Positions 1 through 8,310 of a DNA stretch of 47,594 nt are shown one piece after another. The notes under the pieces were generated by a model. The model was not told the origin of the DNA and did no database searches. It saw only the letters and a program-made list of their open reading frames with translations. The position numbers were made by a program, and so were the translations under genes. The stretch lies in NCBI GenBank assembly GCA_050261515.1, contig JBLNDJ010000020.1, positions 1 to 47,594 on the forward strand. Direction: 5' to 3'. The DNA comes from JBLNDJ01 sp050261515 (lineage in GTDB: Bacteria > Acidobacteriota > Terriglobia > Bryobacterales > Bryobacteraceae). The first letter of the stretch is position 1; the number at the start of each line of letters is the position of its first letter.

Positions 1-1
1 C

Positions 2-147
2 GCAGCCGAAAGCCCCGCGGCGTGGCGGCGCAGCGTCTACTCGGAGGTCCGGCGAGTAAGCGGGCTTGAAGACACGCCCCTCACGGTGGACCGGGCCTGC
101 CAGATCGCCGGGGTCTCCAGACAAACGATCTCCGAATGGCGATCTGT
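2..147 (+). pseudogene. Fragment of an IS3-type transposase (OrfB N-terminus)
   Basis: A reading frame open to the left edge encodes a short stretch ending LTVDRACQIAGVSRQTISEW. This resembles the helix-turn-helix start of IS3-family OrfB transposases, which often read like 'TVDRMCxLAxVSRxxFYRW' in Acidobacteriota. The similarity stops near base 147, where the sequence passes into a repeat with two copies of ctgtcccc. No DDE catalytic residues are present, so this is a remnant. The family call rests on my recollection of the motif; the frame itself is seen directly. The frame stays open to about 517 only because it runs antisense to a GC-rich gene. Confidence 0.4.
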
Positions 148-216
148 CCCCAGTTCTGTTTGTCTCAGACATGGGGTCCAGCCCAGACCTTTTTCGCGAA
201 AAAAGGCGTCTGTCCC
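144..216. repeat. IS-end-like repeat with a near-palindrome
   Basis: The segment is bounded by two direct copies of tctgtcccc (about 144-152 and 207-215). Inside lies an AT-rich near-palindrome, cctttttcgcgaaaaaagg (188-206). Strings of this type (ggggacaga on the minus strand) are common at insertion-sequence ends. It sits between the transposase fragment and the stop codon of the minus-strand gene at 221. The hairpin could also end that transcript, although it is not a GC-rich stem followed by a U-run. Confidence 0.4.
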
Positions 217-220
217 CTTT

Positions 221-1414
221 TCAGTAAAGCCGCACCTGCTGCACGCACATCCCGTATCCGCTATCGGGCGGATCGGCGCGGTAGTTCGTCTTCAGATACC
301 CGTTCGTGAAGTTCGCGGAGTACATCAGCCACAAATCCCGCCCGTCCGCGCCGATGAATTTCGACGGGATGTTGACGAAGTACGCCTGCTCCCCAAAGTT
401 CTTCATCAAGACGACCAGTTTCCACGGGCCAGTGATCGCGTCCGCTTCGAGGAGATACGTGTGGAACCGGGAGACCGTCGTCCCGCCGTCGGTCACGCAC
501 ATCAGGTATTTCTTTAGGGGTGCGTCGTAAGTCACTGTAACGCAACCCGTATGATCATCCCACTCGACCACCGGTTTCAGGTCCTCGAGCCCCTGGCTCC
601 ACACCGCCCGCCCCCGCCGGTCGTGGCCCGCGAAGAACTCGTATTTCGCCGGGTCGTTCATGTTCGCGATCGACGGCTCCACGCGCATCAGGTAGATCTG
701 GTCGCCCGTAATCCAGCTCAGGTTCGCGGCCCGCGGCGTCGGGTCGTCCGCCGCCGCTCCGTGCCCGACGAGATATGCTTTGCCATCAGGCGAATACCGC
801 ATATTCTTCCCAAAGTCCACGAAGTGCGGGGCGCCGATTTTCACCGGCCCGCCCGGCTTCTTGGGCTCGTGGAACAGCGGCCTGGCGGGCGTATGCGGCG
901 TGTCGGTCCACGTCTTCCCGAAATCCTCCGAATGCCGGAAGCCGACGAACGGTCCCAGAATGTCCCAATTGAGCCCTTTGCCCGGGTCGCCATCCGAGTC
1001 CATCAAACAGTACGTGCCGTAATACCAAACCCCGTTGTAGACCAGGCTCCCGCACGGATACCGGCCGCCGTAGGGCGCCGGGTCGCCGGGATAAACGGCC
1101 GCATTGACCACCTGCAAATCGAGCGGCGAATCGCCGAGGATGGTCGCATGGCCGGTGGTCGCCTTCTTCCCGATCGACATGGACGCGACCTCGCCCACCT
1201 TGCCATCGGTCCACGGCGAGTAGAGGTTCCCGTCCGAGGCCCACGACGGATACCACGTGTCGGCGTTCGCGTACCGCCTGCGCGCTCCGGTGAACCGGAT
1301 TCCCTTGAGCGTCTCCGACTGCGGGAACGGGCACCCCGCGAGCGGTTCGCTGGGCCAAATGCGCCCGGAAACGCCCGCCAGCATCCCGAAGGCAAACTCG
1401 CGCCTGCCGATCAT
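221..1414 (-). CDS. Secreted beta-propeller protein, sialidase/DUF4185-like
   Basis: A 397-residue protein beginning MIGRREFAFGMLAG, a twin-arginine-like N-terminus that suggests export. The body has features of a glycosidase-type propeller: many Trp/Tyr/Gly blade strands such as YPSWASDGNLYSPW near residue 50, GFRHSEDFGKTWTDT (an Asp-box-like SxDxGxTW element) in the first half, and DLWLMYSANFTNGYL near the C-terminus. These fit sialidase-like or DUF4185 propellers, but I cannot name a substrate. The ATG overlaps the stop codon of the upstream methyltransferase by four bases (ATGA), which points to translational coupling and fixes the start. It is the last gene of a leftward operon. Secretion and fold are inferred; activity is unknown. 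Confidence 0.65.
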   Translation of the reverse strand: MIGRREFAFGMLAGVSGRIWPSEPLAGCPFPQSETLKGIRFTGARRRYANADTWYPSWASDGNLYSPWTDGKVGEVASMSIGKKATTGHATILGDSPLDLQVVNAAVYPGDPAPYGGRYPCGSLVYNGVWYYGTYCLMDSDGDPGKGLNWDILGPFVGFRHSEDFGKTWTDTPHTPARPLFHEPKKPGGPVKIGAPHFVDFGKNMRYSPDGKAYLVGHGAAADDPTPRAANLSWITGDQIYLMRVEPSIANMNDPAKYEFFAGHDRRGRAVWSQGLEDLKPVVEWDDHTGCVTVTYDAPLKKYLMCVTDGGTTVSRFHTYLLEADAITGPWKLVVLMKNFGEQAYFVNIPSKFIGADGRDLWLMYSANFTNGYLKTNYRADPPDSGYGMCVQQVRLY

Positions 1415-2394
1415 GCGGGCCTTCGGGCCAGCACGAGGCTGGCCGGTCCGGGCAGGTTCACCCGCTCGATGCCCGTGAACCCCGCCTCGCGCAGCCAGGT
1501 TGCATATTCCAGCTCCGTGTAGCTGTCGCCCTCGCGCGTGCCGACCAGCATGTTCAGCGCGAACAGCGCGGCGTGGCGCGGGCCCGTGCGGTCCGGCTCC
1601 AAAATGAAATCCTGCACCACGATACGCCCGCCGGGCGCGAGGGCGGCGAACGAATTGGCGAACATCTCGCGGTTCTCGCGCGGCGAGAGCATGTGGCAGA
1701 TGGCCGAGATGAACACCAGGTCGAAGCCCGAGCCGTAGTTGCCCGCGCGCAGGTCGCCCACACGCGGCGCGACGCGATCGGCAACGCCGGCCGCGGCGGC
1801 GTACTTCCGCGTTAGCGGCACCACGGCCTCGATGTCGAGAATCTCCGAGCGCAGCTCCGGATTCGCCTGTGCGAACGCGATCGAATAAGCGCCCGACCCG
1901 CCGCCGATATCGAGCATGCGGCGCAAACTCCCGGCGCCCACCGCCCGCACCACCGCCCCGGCCCGCGCCGAGGCGAGCGAGTGCATGGCGGCGATGAAGG
2001 CTTCGGTCCAATCCTCGCCGCCGCCGCCCGCGGCCTCGGGCATCTCCTGCGCCGCGCCCGTGCGCACGCAATCGGTGAGCGTGCTCCAGCGCGTCCACAG
2101 GTGCACGGTGTGCATCGAAGCAAGGCGCTGGTCGTCCGGCGAGCCTTTGACGAAGTAGCGCGCGGCGTCGGGCGCGTTGACGAAGACCTCGCCGCGCTTC
2201 TCGAGCATGCCGAGCGAGACCAGCGCGTTCATGAGCATCGCCGTCGCGCGTGGATCGGTGTGGAGCGCCGCGGCCACATCCCCGGCGCTGGCGCCCTCTC
2301 CCACCGCCGTAAACAGGTCCAGCTCGATCGCGGTCAGCAGGACGCGGCTCTCCTGGAACGCGCGAATCTTCTGCACGAGATCGTCGGGAAGCAT
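1411..2394 (-). CDS. SAM-dependent O-methyltransferase (hydroxyindole OMT/CrtF type)
   Basis: A 327-residue class I methyltransferase. The N-terminal part (about 1-100) is a winged-helix dimerisation domain of the kind found in plant-type and carotenoid O-methyltransferases (FQESRVLLTAIELDLFTAVG). The SAM-binding motif I is LDIGGGSGAYSIAFA near residue 165, followed by the acidic motif II region EILDIEAVV and the motif LAPGGRIVVQDFILEPD. The family methylates hydroxyl groups on small aromatic or polyketide-like molecules; the substrate here cannot be read. The gene starts one base after the stop of the nucleoside hydrolase gene and overlaps the next gene by four bases. A cytoplasmic methyltransferase between exported proteins is unusual company. 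Confidence 0.85.
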   Translation of the reverse strand: MLPDDLVQKIRAFQESRVLLTAIELDLFTAVGEGASAGDVAAALHTDPRATAMLMNALVSLGMLEKRGEVFVNAPDAARYFVKGSPDDQRLASMHTVHLWTRWSTLTDCVRTGAAQEMPEAAGGGGEDWTEAFIAAMHSLASARAGAVVRAVGAGSLRRMLDIGGGSGAYSIAFAQANPELRSEILDIEAVVPLTRKYAAAAGVADRVAPRVGDLRAGNYGSGFDLVFISAICHMLSPRENREMFANSFAALAPGGRIVVQDFILEPDRTGPRHAALFALNMLVGTREGDSYTELEYATWLREAGFTGIERVNLPGPASLVLARRPA

Positions 2395-2395
2395 C

Positions 2396-3373
2396 TTACT
2401 TGCACCTCTGCGGCGGTTCGCTGGCCAGCGAGGCGATGGCCTCGATCAACCGCGCCCGCTGCGCCTCGTCCACTTTCAGATACCGGCGCGTGCCGCCGGC
2501 GGCTTCGGAGAAAATCGTGCGGCCTTTGTCGTCCACCGTGATCTTACCCGCGGGCGAAAGCGAAAAATACCCCGCGCCCGGCCGCACCGCGTAAAGCGCC
2601 GCCGAAGGATCCCACAGCGGCTCATCGTAGGGCATCTTCTTATACGCGCGATAGGCGTCGGCGATGGGGTGGTTCCGCACGCCGTGGAAATCGATGTCCA
2701 GCCGGCTCGCCGGATAGGGCGCGGCCTGCCCGACCTCGAAGCCGCTGGTCACGATCGGCGTGGGCCACTCGGCGAAGACCTTCTTCGCGGCCGGAATGTC
2801 GTTCGTGATGTTGTACTCGGTCTCGGAATCGGAGAAGCGCCCGGCCATGAGAACGATCCGGTGCACCTTGGCCTTGACGAGGTCGCGCCCGTTGAGCGGG
2901 CTCGCGTCGTCGGGCTGCGAATCGAGCAGGCGCGCCAGGTTCGTGCTGAAACCCACTTGAACAATCACGACGCTCGCGGCCGGCTGCGCGGCAAGCGTCT
3001 TGCGCAGTACGGCGGTGGCGTCGGAAACCGCGGTCTCGGGCGTGATCTTGCGCGGGTAAGGCTTCATCGCGACCGGGCGCGTGTAGCTCCCGTCATCCCT
3101 GGTCGCGCCGTTGTGAACGATCCCGATCGGGATGCCGCCGCGCCCGTAGAACGTATTCACGAGATCGACGAACGGAGCGGCCCACTTGTTGTCCTTCGTG
3201 ATCGTGACTGCGAGGATCTTCGCCTCGCCGCGGGTTTCGAAGGCGTGCAGCGTCGCGAGTGCGAGCGCGTCATCGACATCGTTGCCCATGTCCGTATCGA
3301 AGATGATCCGGACCGGCTCGGCGCCCCATGCCTGGAGGCAAAACAGTGCTGCGGCGAGGAATGTGCGTTTCAT
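2396..3373 (-). CDS. Secreted inosine/uridine-type nucleoside hydrolase
   Basis: A 325-residue protein with a cleavable signal peptide (MKRTFLAAALFCLQAWGAEP). Directly after it comes IIFDTDMGNDVDDALAL, the calcium-binding Asp cluster that defines the nucleoside N-ribohydrolase superfamily (DTDxGxDxDDAxAL). A second family element is the conserved Asn/Asp stretch SDSETEYNITNDIPAA in the middle. Characterised members split the N-glycosidic bond of ribonucleosides; exported homologues are common in Acidobacteriota and their substrates are largely untested. The ATG overlaps the upstream stop by four bases (ATGA), so it is co-translated with the gene at 3370-4956. Confidence 0.85.
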   Translation of the reverse strand: MKRTFLAAALFCLQAWGAEPVRIIFDTDMGNDVDDALALATLHAFETRGEAKILAVTITKDNKWAAPFVDLVNTFYGRGGIPIGIVHNGATRDDGSYTRPVAMKPYPRKITPETAVSDATAVLRKTLAAQPAASVVIVQVGFSTNLARLLDSQPDDASPLNGRDLVKAKVHRIVLMAGRFSDSETEYNITNDIPAAKKVFAEWPTPIVTSGFEVGQAAPYPASRLDIDFHGVRNHPIADAYRAYKKMPYDEPLWDPSAALYAVRPGAGYFSLSPAGKITVDDKGRTIFSEAAGGTRRYLKVDEAQRARLIEAIASLASEPPQRCK

Positions 3374-4956
3374 GGCTGCTGACGATTATAGTGTGTGGGG
3401 CGGATTCCCTGGTCCGCCGCCGGCCTGGCTGAAATCACCACCGTCTTCGCAGTCGCCTTCACCGTCAGCACTTTTGTCTTTGCGTCCCACTCCATCTCAC
3501 CTCCACGCAACGACTTTGGCGTCCAAGCCCCCATCTTGAACCGTTCGGTCGAGGCCGAGTGGAACTTCGTGTACGTGATGCGCCCGTCGCCGTACGCGAT
3601 CGACTGCACCACCGACGACGTCCGCAGCAGGTGGTTCTGGTTCGCGGGCGCAAGCTCGGGCATCGATGCCATCGCGCGCAGATAATGGCGCACGTAATCC
3701 CCGTAGCCGTCGGTCAGCCAGTTGTCGTCGCGTATGTAGCGGTTCTTCCCGTCCTCATCCACCGTGTATGTCGCCCAGTTGAGCCTGCGGATCGCATCTT
3801 CCTTCAGCGCGCAATCCCCGGTCTTCTCGCAATAGAGCAGCTCTACCGACGCGTGCCGCGACGTGTGGCTGTTGCCCGGCACCAGGTAACACGTCTGCTC
3901 GTTGATTGCCGTCACACCCCATTTCTCGTACTCGTGGTTGGCGAACTTGCCGAACGACCAGTCGAGGATGCCCTTTGCCGTCCGCTTCCAATCCGCGTCC
4001 CACGACGGATGCTCGAGAATGTACATCGCCATGGTGTCGGCGTTGTGCTCGGTATCGCTCCACACCGTCGTCGGGATGTCCTCGAAGAACGGGCCCCATT
4101 TGTTGGTCCGCACCGGGTACGCCTTCAGCCAGGCGGTCAACATGCGGGAGGCGCGCGCGTAGTCTTTCGTGCGTCCCTTCCCGAGCGCGATCAGGTCGTC
4201 GAACATGCGCAGCGCGCCCGTGTAGTTGCTCGTGTATGTGGCGGCGTACGTCTTGCCCTTCTCCGTCCCTGTATGGACCGCGCCGGTTTTCGCGTTCACG
4301 CGGTAGGGCCAGGGGGAGTGGTCCGCATCGCCGGCCTCGATCCGCGCGGCGAGCGTATTCGCCATAGCGGCCGCCGCGTCCAGGTACTTCGCCTCGTTCG
4401 TCATCTTGTACAGCACGATCAGCTCGGCGGCGAAGCTCGCGGCCTTGTCCGGCTGCAGAAAACCCTTGCCCGCGCGCATGTCGCCGTCGTAGACGCCCGA
4501 GTGCAGTTCCGTGTTGTAGGGGTAAGGCAGGTTGGCCCACAGGACGTCCGGCCCCGACATCCCGTGCGCCAGCCAGTAGTCCGCCAGAAAGGTCATGTTC
4601 TTCTTGACGGCTTCATCGCCGAGGTACCCGTAGAGCAGGTTCCACGACGAAAGCGCCATGGGGATCTGGTCGCCGCCGAGCCCGCGCGGGTCGTCTTCAT
4701 CCGGCTTCCAGACCTGGTGCTGCAAGTACACCGGAACGCCGTTGGGACAGTTCCGCATTCCGATCCAGAACTGGAACACCCGGCGCACGACGAAATCGTA
4801 GGCTTCCGAAGGCCCGCTGCCGTGCCACGGCACGATGCGCCCCGTGGCGTCGGTCTTGACCTCGTGATACTGAATCTTCTCCGCGCGGCACGGCAGCGCG
4901 GCGAGCGCCAGCAGGGCCATGAACGCCGCCCGCTTCGCATTCCGGAAAATGGACAT
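3370..4956 (-). CDS. Large secreted protein, probably alpha/alpha-toroid glycan-active
   Basis: A 528-residue protein with an N-terminal signal (MSIFRNAKRAAFMALLALAALPCRAEK). The rest is rich in aromatic residues and helices with repeated pairs such as YLDAAAAMANTLAARI and YARASRMLTAWLKAY, a pattern typical of (alpha/alpha)6 barrels that act on uronates, rhamnosides or similar sugars. I recognise no signature that decides a family. The ATG at 4956 is the first Met in the frame and precedes the signal. It overlaps the nucleoside hydrolase ATG by four bases. The C-terminal 60 residues (KVLTVKATAKTVVISARP) look like a small beta domain. The function is inferred only from shape and neighbours. 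Confidence 0.6.
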   Translation of the reverse strand: MSIFRNAKRAAFMALLALAALPCRAEKIQYHEVKTDATGRIVPWHGSGPSEAYDFVVRRVFQFWIGMRNCPNGVPVYLQHQVWKPDEDDPRGLGGDQIPMALSSWNLLYGYLGDEAVKKNMTFLADYWLAHGMSGPDVLWANLPYPYNTELHSGVYDGDMRAGKGFLQPDKAASFAAELIVLYKMTNEAKYLDAAAAMANTLAARIEAGDADHSPWPYRVNAKTGAVHTGTEKGKTYAATYTSNYTGALRMFDDLIALGKGRTKDYARASRMLTAWLKAYPVRTNKWGPFFEDIPTTVWSDTEHNADTMAMYILEHPSWDADWKRTAKGILDWSFGKFANHEYEKWGVTAINEQTCYLVPGNSHTSRHASVELLYCEKTGDCALKEDAIRRLNWATYTVDEDGKNRYIRDDNWLTDGYGDYVRHYLRAMASMPELAPANQNHLLRTSSVVQSIAYGDGRITYTKFHSASTERFKMGAWTPKSLRGGEMEWDAKTKVLTVKATAKTVVISARPAADQGIRPTHYNRQQP

Positions 4957-5027
4957 AGATAGAAAATACTGGAAGACGGCGAGAATGAACAGTCCCGGTG
5001 GGGCAGGGCGCCCGCCCGCGGCGCCCC

Positions 5028-5798
5028 TCAGTTCGCCGGAAGTCCTGCGCTGAATCCGCCATCGACGACGACGGCCGATCCGGTCATGAACGATGCATCG
5101 CCGCTCGCCAGGAACACCGCGACGCGCGCGACCTCCTCCGCCCGGCCGATGCGCCCCAGCGCGTGCAGCCTGCCGGCCGCCGCGCGCGCCGCCGCCGGAT
5201 CCGCCTGCGCCTGAAAGTACGATTCGGCCAGCCCGGCATCGATGTAGCCGGGGCAGATGCAGTTCACGCGCACGCCTTCGCGCCCGTGATCGATCGCCAT
5301 GGCCTTGGTCAGTGCGATGATCGCGCCTTTGGTGGCGCAGTAGCCCGCGCACATCGGCTCGACAAAGAAGCCGTTATCGGATGACATGTTGATGATGGAC
5401 CCGCGCGCCGCGCGCAGGTGCGGCAGGAAATACTTCGAGCAGAGATAAACGCCGCCGGCGTTGACGGCCATCTGGCGGCTCCACTCTTCGGGGCTGGTCG
5501 CCTCGACGGTCTTGTTGACCTGGATCGCGGCGTTGTTGAACAGCACGTCCACCTTCGAAAACGCCGCGATCGTCCTGGCGGCGAGCTTTTCCACCGAGCC
5601 GGGATCGGACACGTCGCAGGCCACCCCGATCGCCACGCCTCCCGCGGAGCAGATTTCAGCGGCCACCGCCCCCGCGCTCGCGCCGTTGACGTCGGCAGCG
5701 ACGACACGCGCGCCTTCCTTTGCAAACTCGACCGCGCTGGCCCGGCCGATGCCCGACGCCGCGCCCGTGATAACCGCTACCCGATCCGTGAGCCTCAT
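5028..5798 (-). CDS. Short-chain dehydrogenase/reductase (SDR)
   Basis: A 256-residue classical SDR. It has the cofactor motif TGAASGIG at residues 12-19, the NNA motif (FNNAA) near 89, the catalytic Ser in INMSS near 138, and the YxxxK pair in GYCATKGA near 152-156. The end GSAVVVDGGFSAG is the usual SDR C-terminus. It should oxidise or reduce a secondary alcohol or ketone with NAD(P). The Asp in AADVNG after strand 2 favours NAD. It is the first gene of the leftward operon, 71 bases ahead of the next gene, and is divergent from a sugar-acid dehydratase gene, so a sugar or sugar-acid substrate is plausible. The start is the ATG at 5798; an upstream extension has no SDR similarity. Confidence 0.88.
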   Translation of the reverse strand: MRLTDRVAVITGAASGIGRASAVEFAKEGARVVAADVNGASAGAVAAEICSAGGVAIGVACDVSDPGSVEKLAARTIAAFSKVDVLFNNAAIQVNKTVEATSPEEWSRQMAVNAGGVYLCSKYFLPHLRAARGSIINMSSDNGFFVEPMCAGYCATKGAIIALTKAMAIDHGREGVRVNCICPGYIDAGLAESYFQAQADPAAARAAAGRLHALGRIGRAEEVARVAVFLASGDASFMTGSAVVVDGGFSAGLPAN

Positions 5799-5913
5799 AA
5801 TTCGAACCAGTATGCCGCGCCGCGCCCATCCCCCGCCGCGCGCCCGGTCCAGCCACCCCGCCCCGCCGCCACGCCGCCGCGCCTTCCTGAGGCATACTGG
5901 ATGGCGCGCCGCC

Positions 5914-7068
5914 ATGAAGATCACTGCCATCGACACCTACATCGCAGGGAATCCCTGGAAGAACTGGCTGTTTGCCAAAGTCTCCACCGACGAAGGCATA
6001 CACGGCGTCGGCGAGGGCACGCTCAACTGCTTCGGCAAGACCATCGAAGCGGCGATCCACGAACTGAAGCCGCTCGTTCTGGGCCTCGACCCCTTCCAGG
6101 TCGAAATCATCGGGCAGCGCCTCATCCGCGATCCGTATTCCGAAGGCGGCCAGATCCACATGTGCGCCGTGGCGGCGATCGAGATCGCCTGCTGGGACAT
6201 CATCGGCAAAGCTTGCGGCCAGCCCGTGTACAACCTCTGGGGCGGCCGCTGCCACGACCGCCTGCGCGCCTACGCCAACGGCTGGTATCGCGGCCCGCGC
6301 ACGCCCGAGAGCTTCGCCCGGAAGGCCGCCGAAGTCGCCGCCCGCGGCTACACCGCGCTCAAGTTCGATCCCTTCGGCGACGCCTGGCGCATGCTCTCGC
6401 GCTACGAATTCGATCTCTCGATCGACATCATACGCGCCGTCCGCGACGCCGTCGGCAACAAGGTGGACATCCTGATCGAGGGCCACAGCCGCTTCAACGT
6501 CGCCACCGCGATCGAGCTGGCCGAAGCGATGCACCCGCTCCGCCCGGCCTGGTTCGAGGAGCCCTGCCATCACCGCAACATCGCCGCGACGGTCGAAGTG
6601 GCGCGCCGCAGTCCGGTCCCCATAGCTACAGGCGAAAGCCTGTCGAGCAAGCAGGAATTCGCCGAGCTGCTGAAGCACGAAGTGGTGAACATCCTACAGC
6701 CCGAACCGCTGAACCTGGGCGGCCTGTTCGCCGCCCGCAAAATCGCCGACATGGCCGACGCACACTACGGTGTCATCGCGCCCCACAGCGCGCAAGGCCC
6801 GGTCTGTTCGGCCGCTTGCGCTCAGCTCAACGCCTCGATTCCGAACTTCTTCATTCACGAGATCTTCGACGAGTTCAACGAGCCGTGGGAAAAGGAGATC
6901 GTCAGCGGCGGAGTCGAAGTCGTCAATGGTTATATCGAAGTCTCGGACCGGCCGGGTCTGGGCATCGACCTGAATCTTGATGAGATCCGCAAGCACCCCT
7001 ACCAGCAGGAGGCCTGGCTCCCGCTGTTCAAGTCCGGCTGGGAGAGGCGTGAGCCGCGGCGGGCGTAG
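5914..7068 (+). CDS. Enolase-superfamily dehydratase (mandelate racemase/galactonate dehydratase type)
   Basis: A 384-residue member of the mandelate racemase/muconate lactonising group. Visible family elements are the N-terminal capping domain (MKITAIDTYIAGNPWKNWLF), the barrel segment ALKFDPFG, and metal-ligand regions LIEGHSRFN, WFEEPC and IATGESL. The HSAQGP segment probably carries the catalytic His. The KFDPF plus EGHxRF pattern is what I associate with acid-sugar dehydratases, which remove water from aldonic acids to give 2-keto-3-deoxy sugars. The substrate is not decided by sequence. It is divergent from the SDR gene with 115 bases between starts. No clear ribosome-binding site precedes the ATG, which was chosen because the fold begins there. 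Confidence 0.8.
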   Translation: MKITAIDTYIAGNPWKNWLFAKVSTDEGIHGVGEGTLNCFGKTIEAAIHELKPLVLGLDPFQVEIIGQRLIRDPYSEGGQIHMCAVAAIEIACWDIIGKACGQPVYNLWGGRCHDRLRAYANGWYRGPRTPESFARKAAEVAARGYTALKFDPFGDAWRMLSRYEFDLSIDIIRAVRDAVGNKVDILIEGHSRFNVATAIELAEAMHPLRPAWFEEPCHHRNIAATVEVARRSPVPIATGESLSSKQEFAELLKHEVVNILQPEPLNLGGLFAARKIADMADAHYGVIAPHSAQGPVCSAACAQLNASIPNFFIHEIFDEFNEPWEKEIVSGGVEVVNGYIEVSDRPGLGIDLNLDEIRKHPYQQEAWLPLFKSGWERREPRRA

Positions 7069-7109
7069 GAAGTTCGCAGTTCCCGGGCCCGGCGCGACTC
7101 TTCACCTGG

Positions 7110-7142
7110 CTGTAATGCTGACGTAACAATCCTGTAACACAT
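7110..7142 (+). promoter_or_regulatory. Pho-box-like triple direct repeat upstream of pit
   Basis: Three 11-base units follow one another exactly: ctgtaatgctg (7110), acgtaacaatc (7121) and ctgtaacacat (7132). The shared core is tGTAA at an 11-base period. On the other strand this reads TTACA/TTACG repeats every 11 bases. PhoB and PhoP response regulators bind direct repeats with an 11-base period. The box ends 26 bases before the start codon of a phosphate transporter. Binding by a PhoB/PhoP regulator is inference from pattern and context. Confidence 0.65.
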
Positions 7143-7168
7143 CGGCCTTATCCTCCAAGCTCGGCCTA

Positions 7169-8179
7169 ATGTCGCCCGAACTGATTCTTGTCATCGTTAT
7201 TATCGCCATTGCCCTCACCTTTGACTTCATCAATGGCTTCCACGACGCTGCCAACTCGGTCGCGACCGTCGTCGCCACGCGCGTCCTGACGCCGCTCCAG
7301 GCCGTGGTCTGGGCCGCCTTTTTCAACTTCGTTTCGGCGTTCAGCTTCGGGACGGGCGTGGCCCACACGGTCGGCGCAGGAATGGTCGATCTCAGCGTCG
7401 TCACCCCCTACGTGATCCTGTGCGGGTTGCTGGGCGCGATCGCCTGGGACCTGATCACCTGGTGGTTCGGCTTGCCCACCAGTTCCTCGCACGCTCTGTT
7501 CGGCGGCTACGCCGGCGCGGCGCTGGCGCGCGCGGGCAGCTTCCACGTGCTGGTCTGGAGCGGCTGGATCAAGACCATCATCTTCATGGTCATCTCGCCC
7601 CTGATCGGCCTGGTCGTAGCCTACATGCTCATGCTCGCCGTCTACTGGCTGTTTCGCAACGCGAGCCCCAAAAAGATGGACATGTACTTCCGCCGCCTCC
7701 AGCTCCTTTCGGCGGGGGCCTTCAGCTTCTCGCACGGCACCAACGACGCGCAGAAGACCATGGGGATCATCACCGGCGTGCTCGTCACTACGAAGTTCCT
7801 GCCCACCTTCCACGTGCCCGTCTGGGTGATTCTGGCCGCGCACGCCGCCATCGGCCTCGGGACCCTGTGCGGCGGCTGGCGCATCATCCACACCATGGGA
7901 TCGCGCATCACCAAGCTCAAGCCGCGCGGCGGGTTCTGCGCCGAAACCGCCGCCGCCAGCTCGATTCTGCTATCGACCTTCTTCGGCGTCGGCGTTTCGA
8001 CCACGCACGTGATCACGGGAGCGATCGCCGGCGTGGGCTCCATCCAGCGGATGAAGGCGGTGCGGTGGGGAGTGGCGGCCAATATCGTGTGGGCCTGGGG
8101 CCTGACCATCCCGGCCGCGGCGCTGGTGGCCTACCTTTCCTACTCTCTGCTCCACCTTTGGGGATTTGACCCGCGCTAA
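7169..8179 (+). CDS. pit: PiT-family inorganic phosphate transporter
   Basis: A 336-residue membrane protein with about ten hydrophobic segments. Both halves carry the PiT signature: DFINGFHDAANSVATV at about residues 19-34 and SFSHGTNDAQKTMGI at about 190-204, the inverted-repeat motifs that line the phosphate site. Other conserved pieces are LPTSSSHALFGGYAG and GVSTTHVITGAIAG. PiT carriers move neutral metal-phosphate coupled to protons or sodium. The length is typical for the short bacterial form. No phoU-like DUF47 gene accompanies it here, though many pit genes have one. A Pho-box-like repeat lies just upstream, so induction by phosphate starvation is likely. A weak -10 (tatcct, 7149-7154) would leave a very short leader. 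Confidence 0.95.
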   Translation: MSPELILVIVIIAIALTFDFINGFHDAANSVATVVATRVLTPLQAVVWAAFFNFVSAFSFGTGVAHTVGAGMVDLSVVTPYVILCGLLGAIAWDLITWWFGLPTSSSHALFGGYAGAALARAGSFHVLVWSGWIKTIIFMVISPLIGLVVAYMLMLAVYWLFRNASPKKMDMYFRRLQLLSAGAFSFSHGTNDAQKTMGIITGVLVTTKFLPTFHVPVWVILAAHAAIGLGTLCGGWRIIHTMGSRITKLKPRGGFCAETAAASSILLSTFFGVGVSTTHVITGAIAGVGSIQRMKAVRWGVAANIVWAWGLTIPAAALVAYLSYSLLHLWGFDPR

Positions 8180-8310
8180 ACCGAAAACCGTGGTAAGCTG
8201 GGAGCAGATTTGACCGATCCCGCCTATGCAAGGTAAGACTTTTCCAGCGCGTTTCCGCTCGTTCGTCTGCCCCAATTAGCCAACATCGGCAAAGGAAAAG
8301 GAAAGGACCA

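Noticed and set aside
3559..4962. 467-codon plus-strand frame opposite the secreted alpha/alpha-type gene
   Set aside because: It is Arg/Val/Pro-rich with no recognisable domain and no ribosome-binding site, and lies wholly antisense to a gene with a signal peptide and coupled neighbours.
8180..8310. tRNA, small RNA or riboswitch in the leader of the RRM gene
   Set aside because: No cloverleaf or known aptamer pattern is visible; only a purine-rich ribosome-binding site can be supported.
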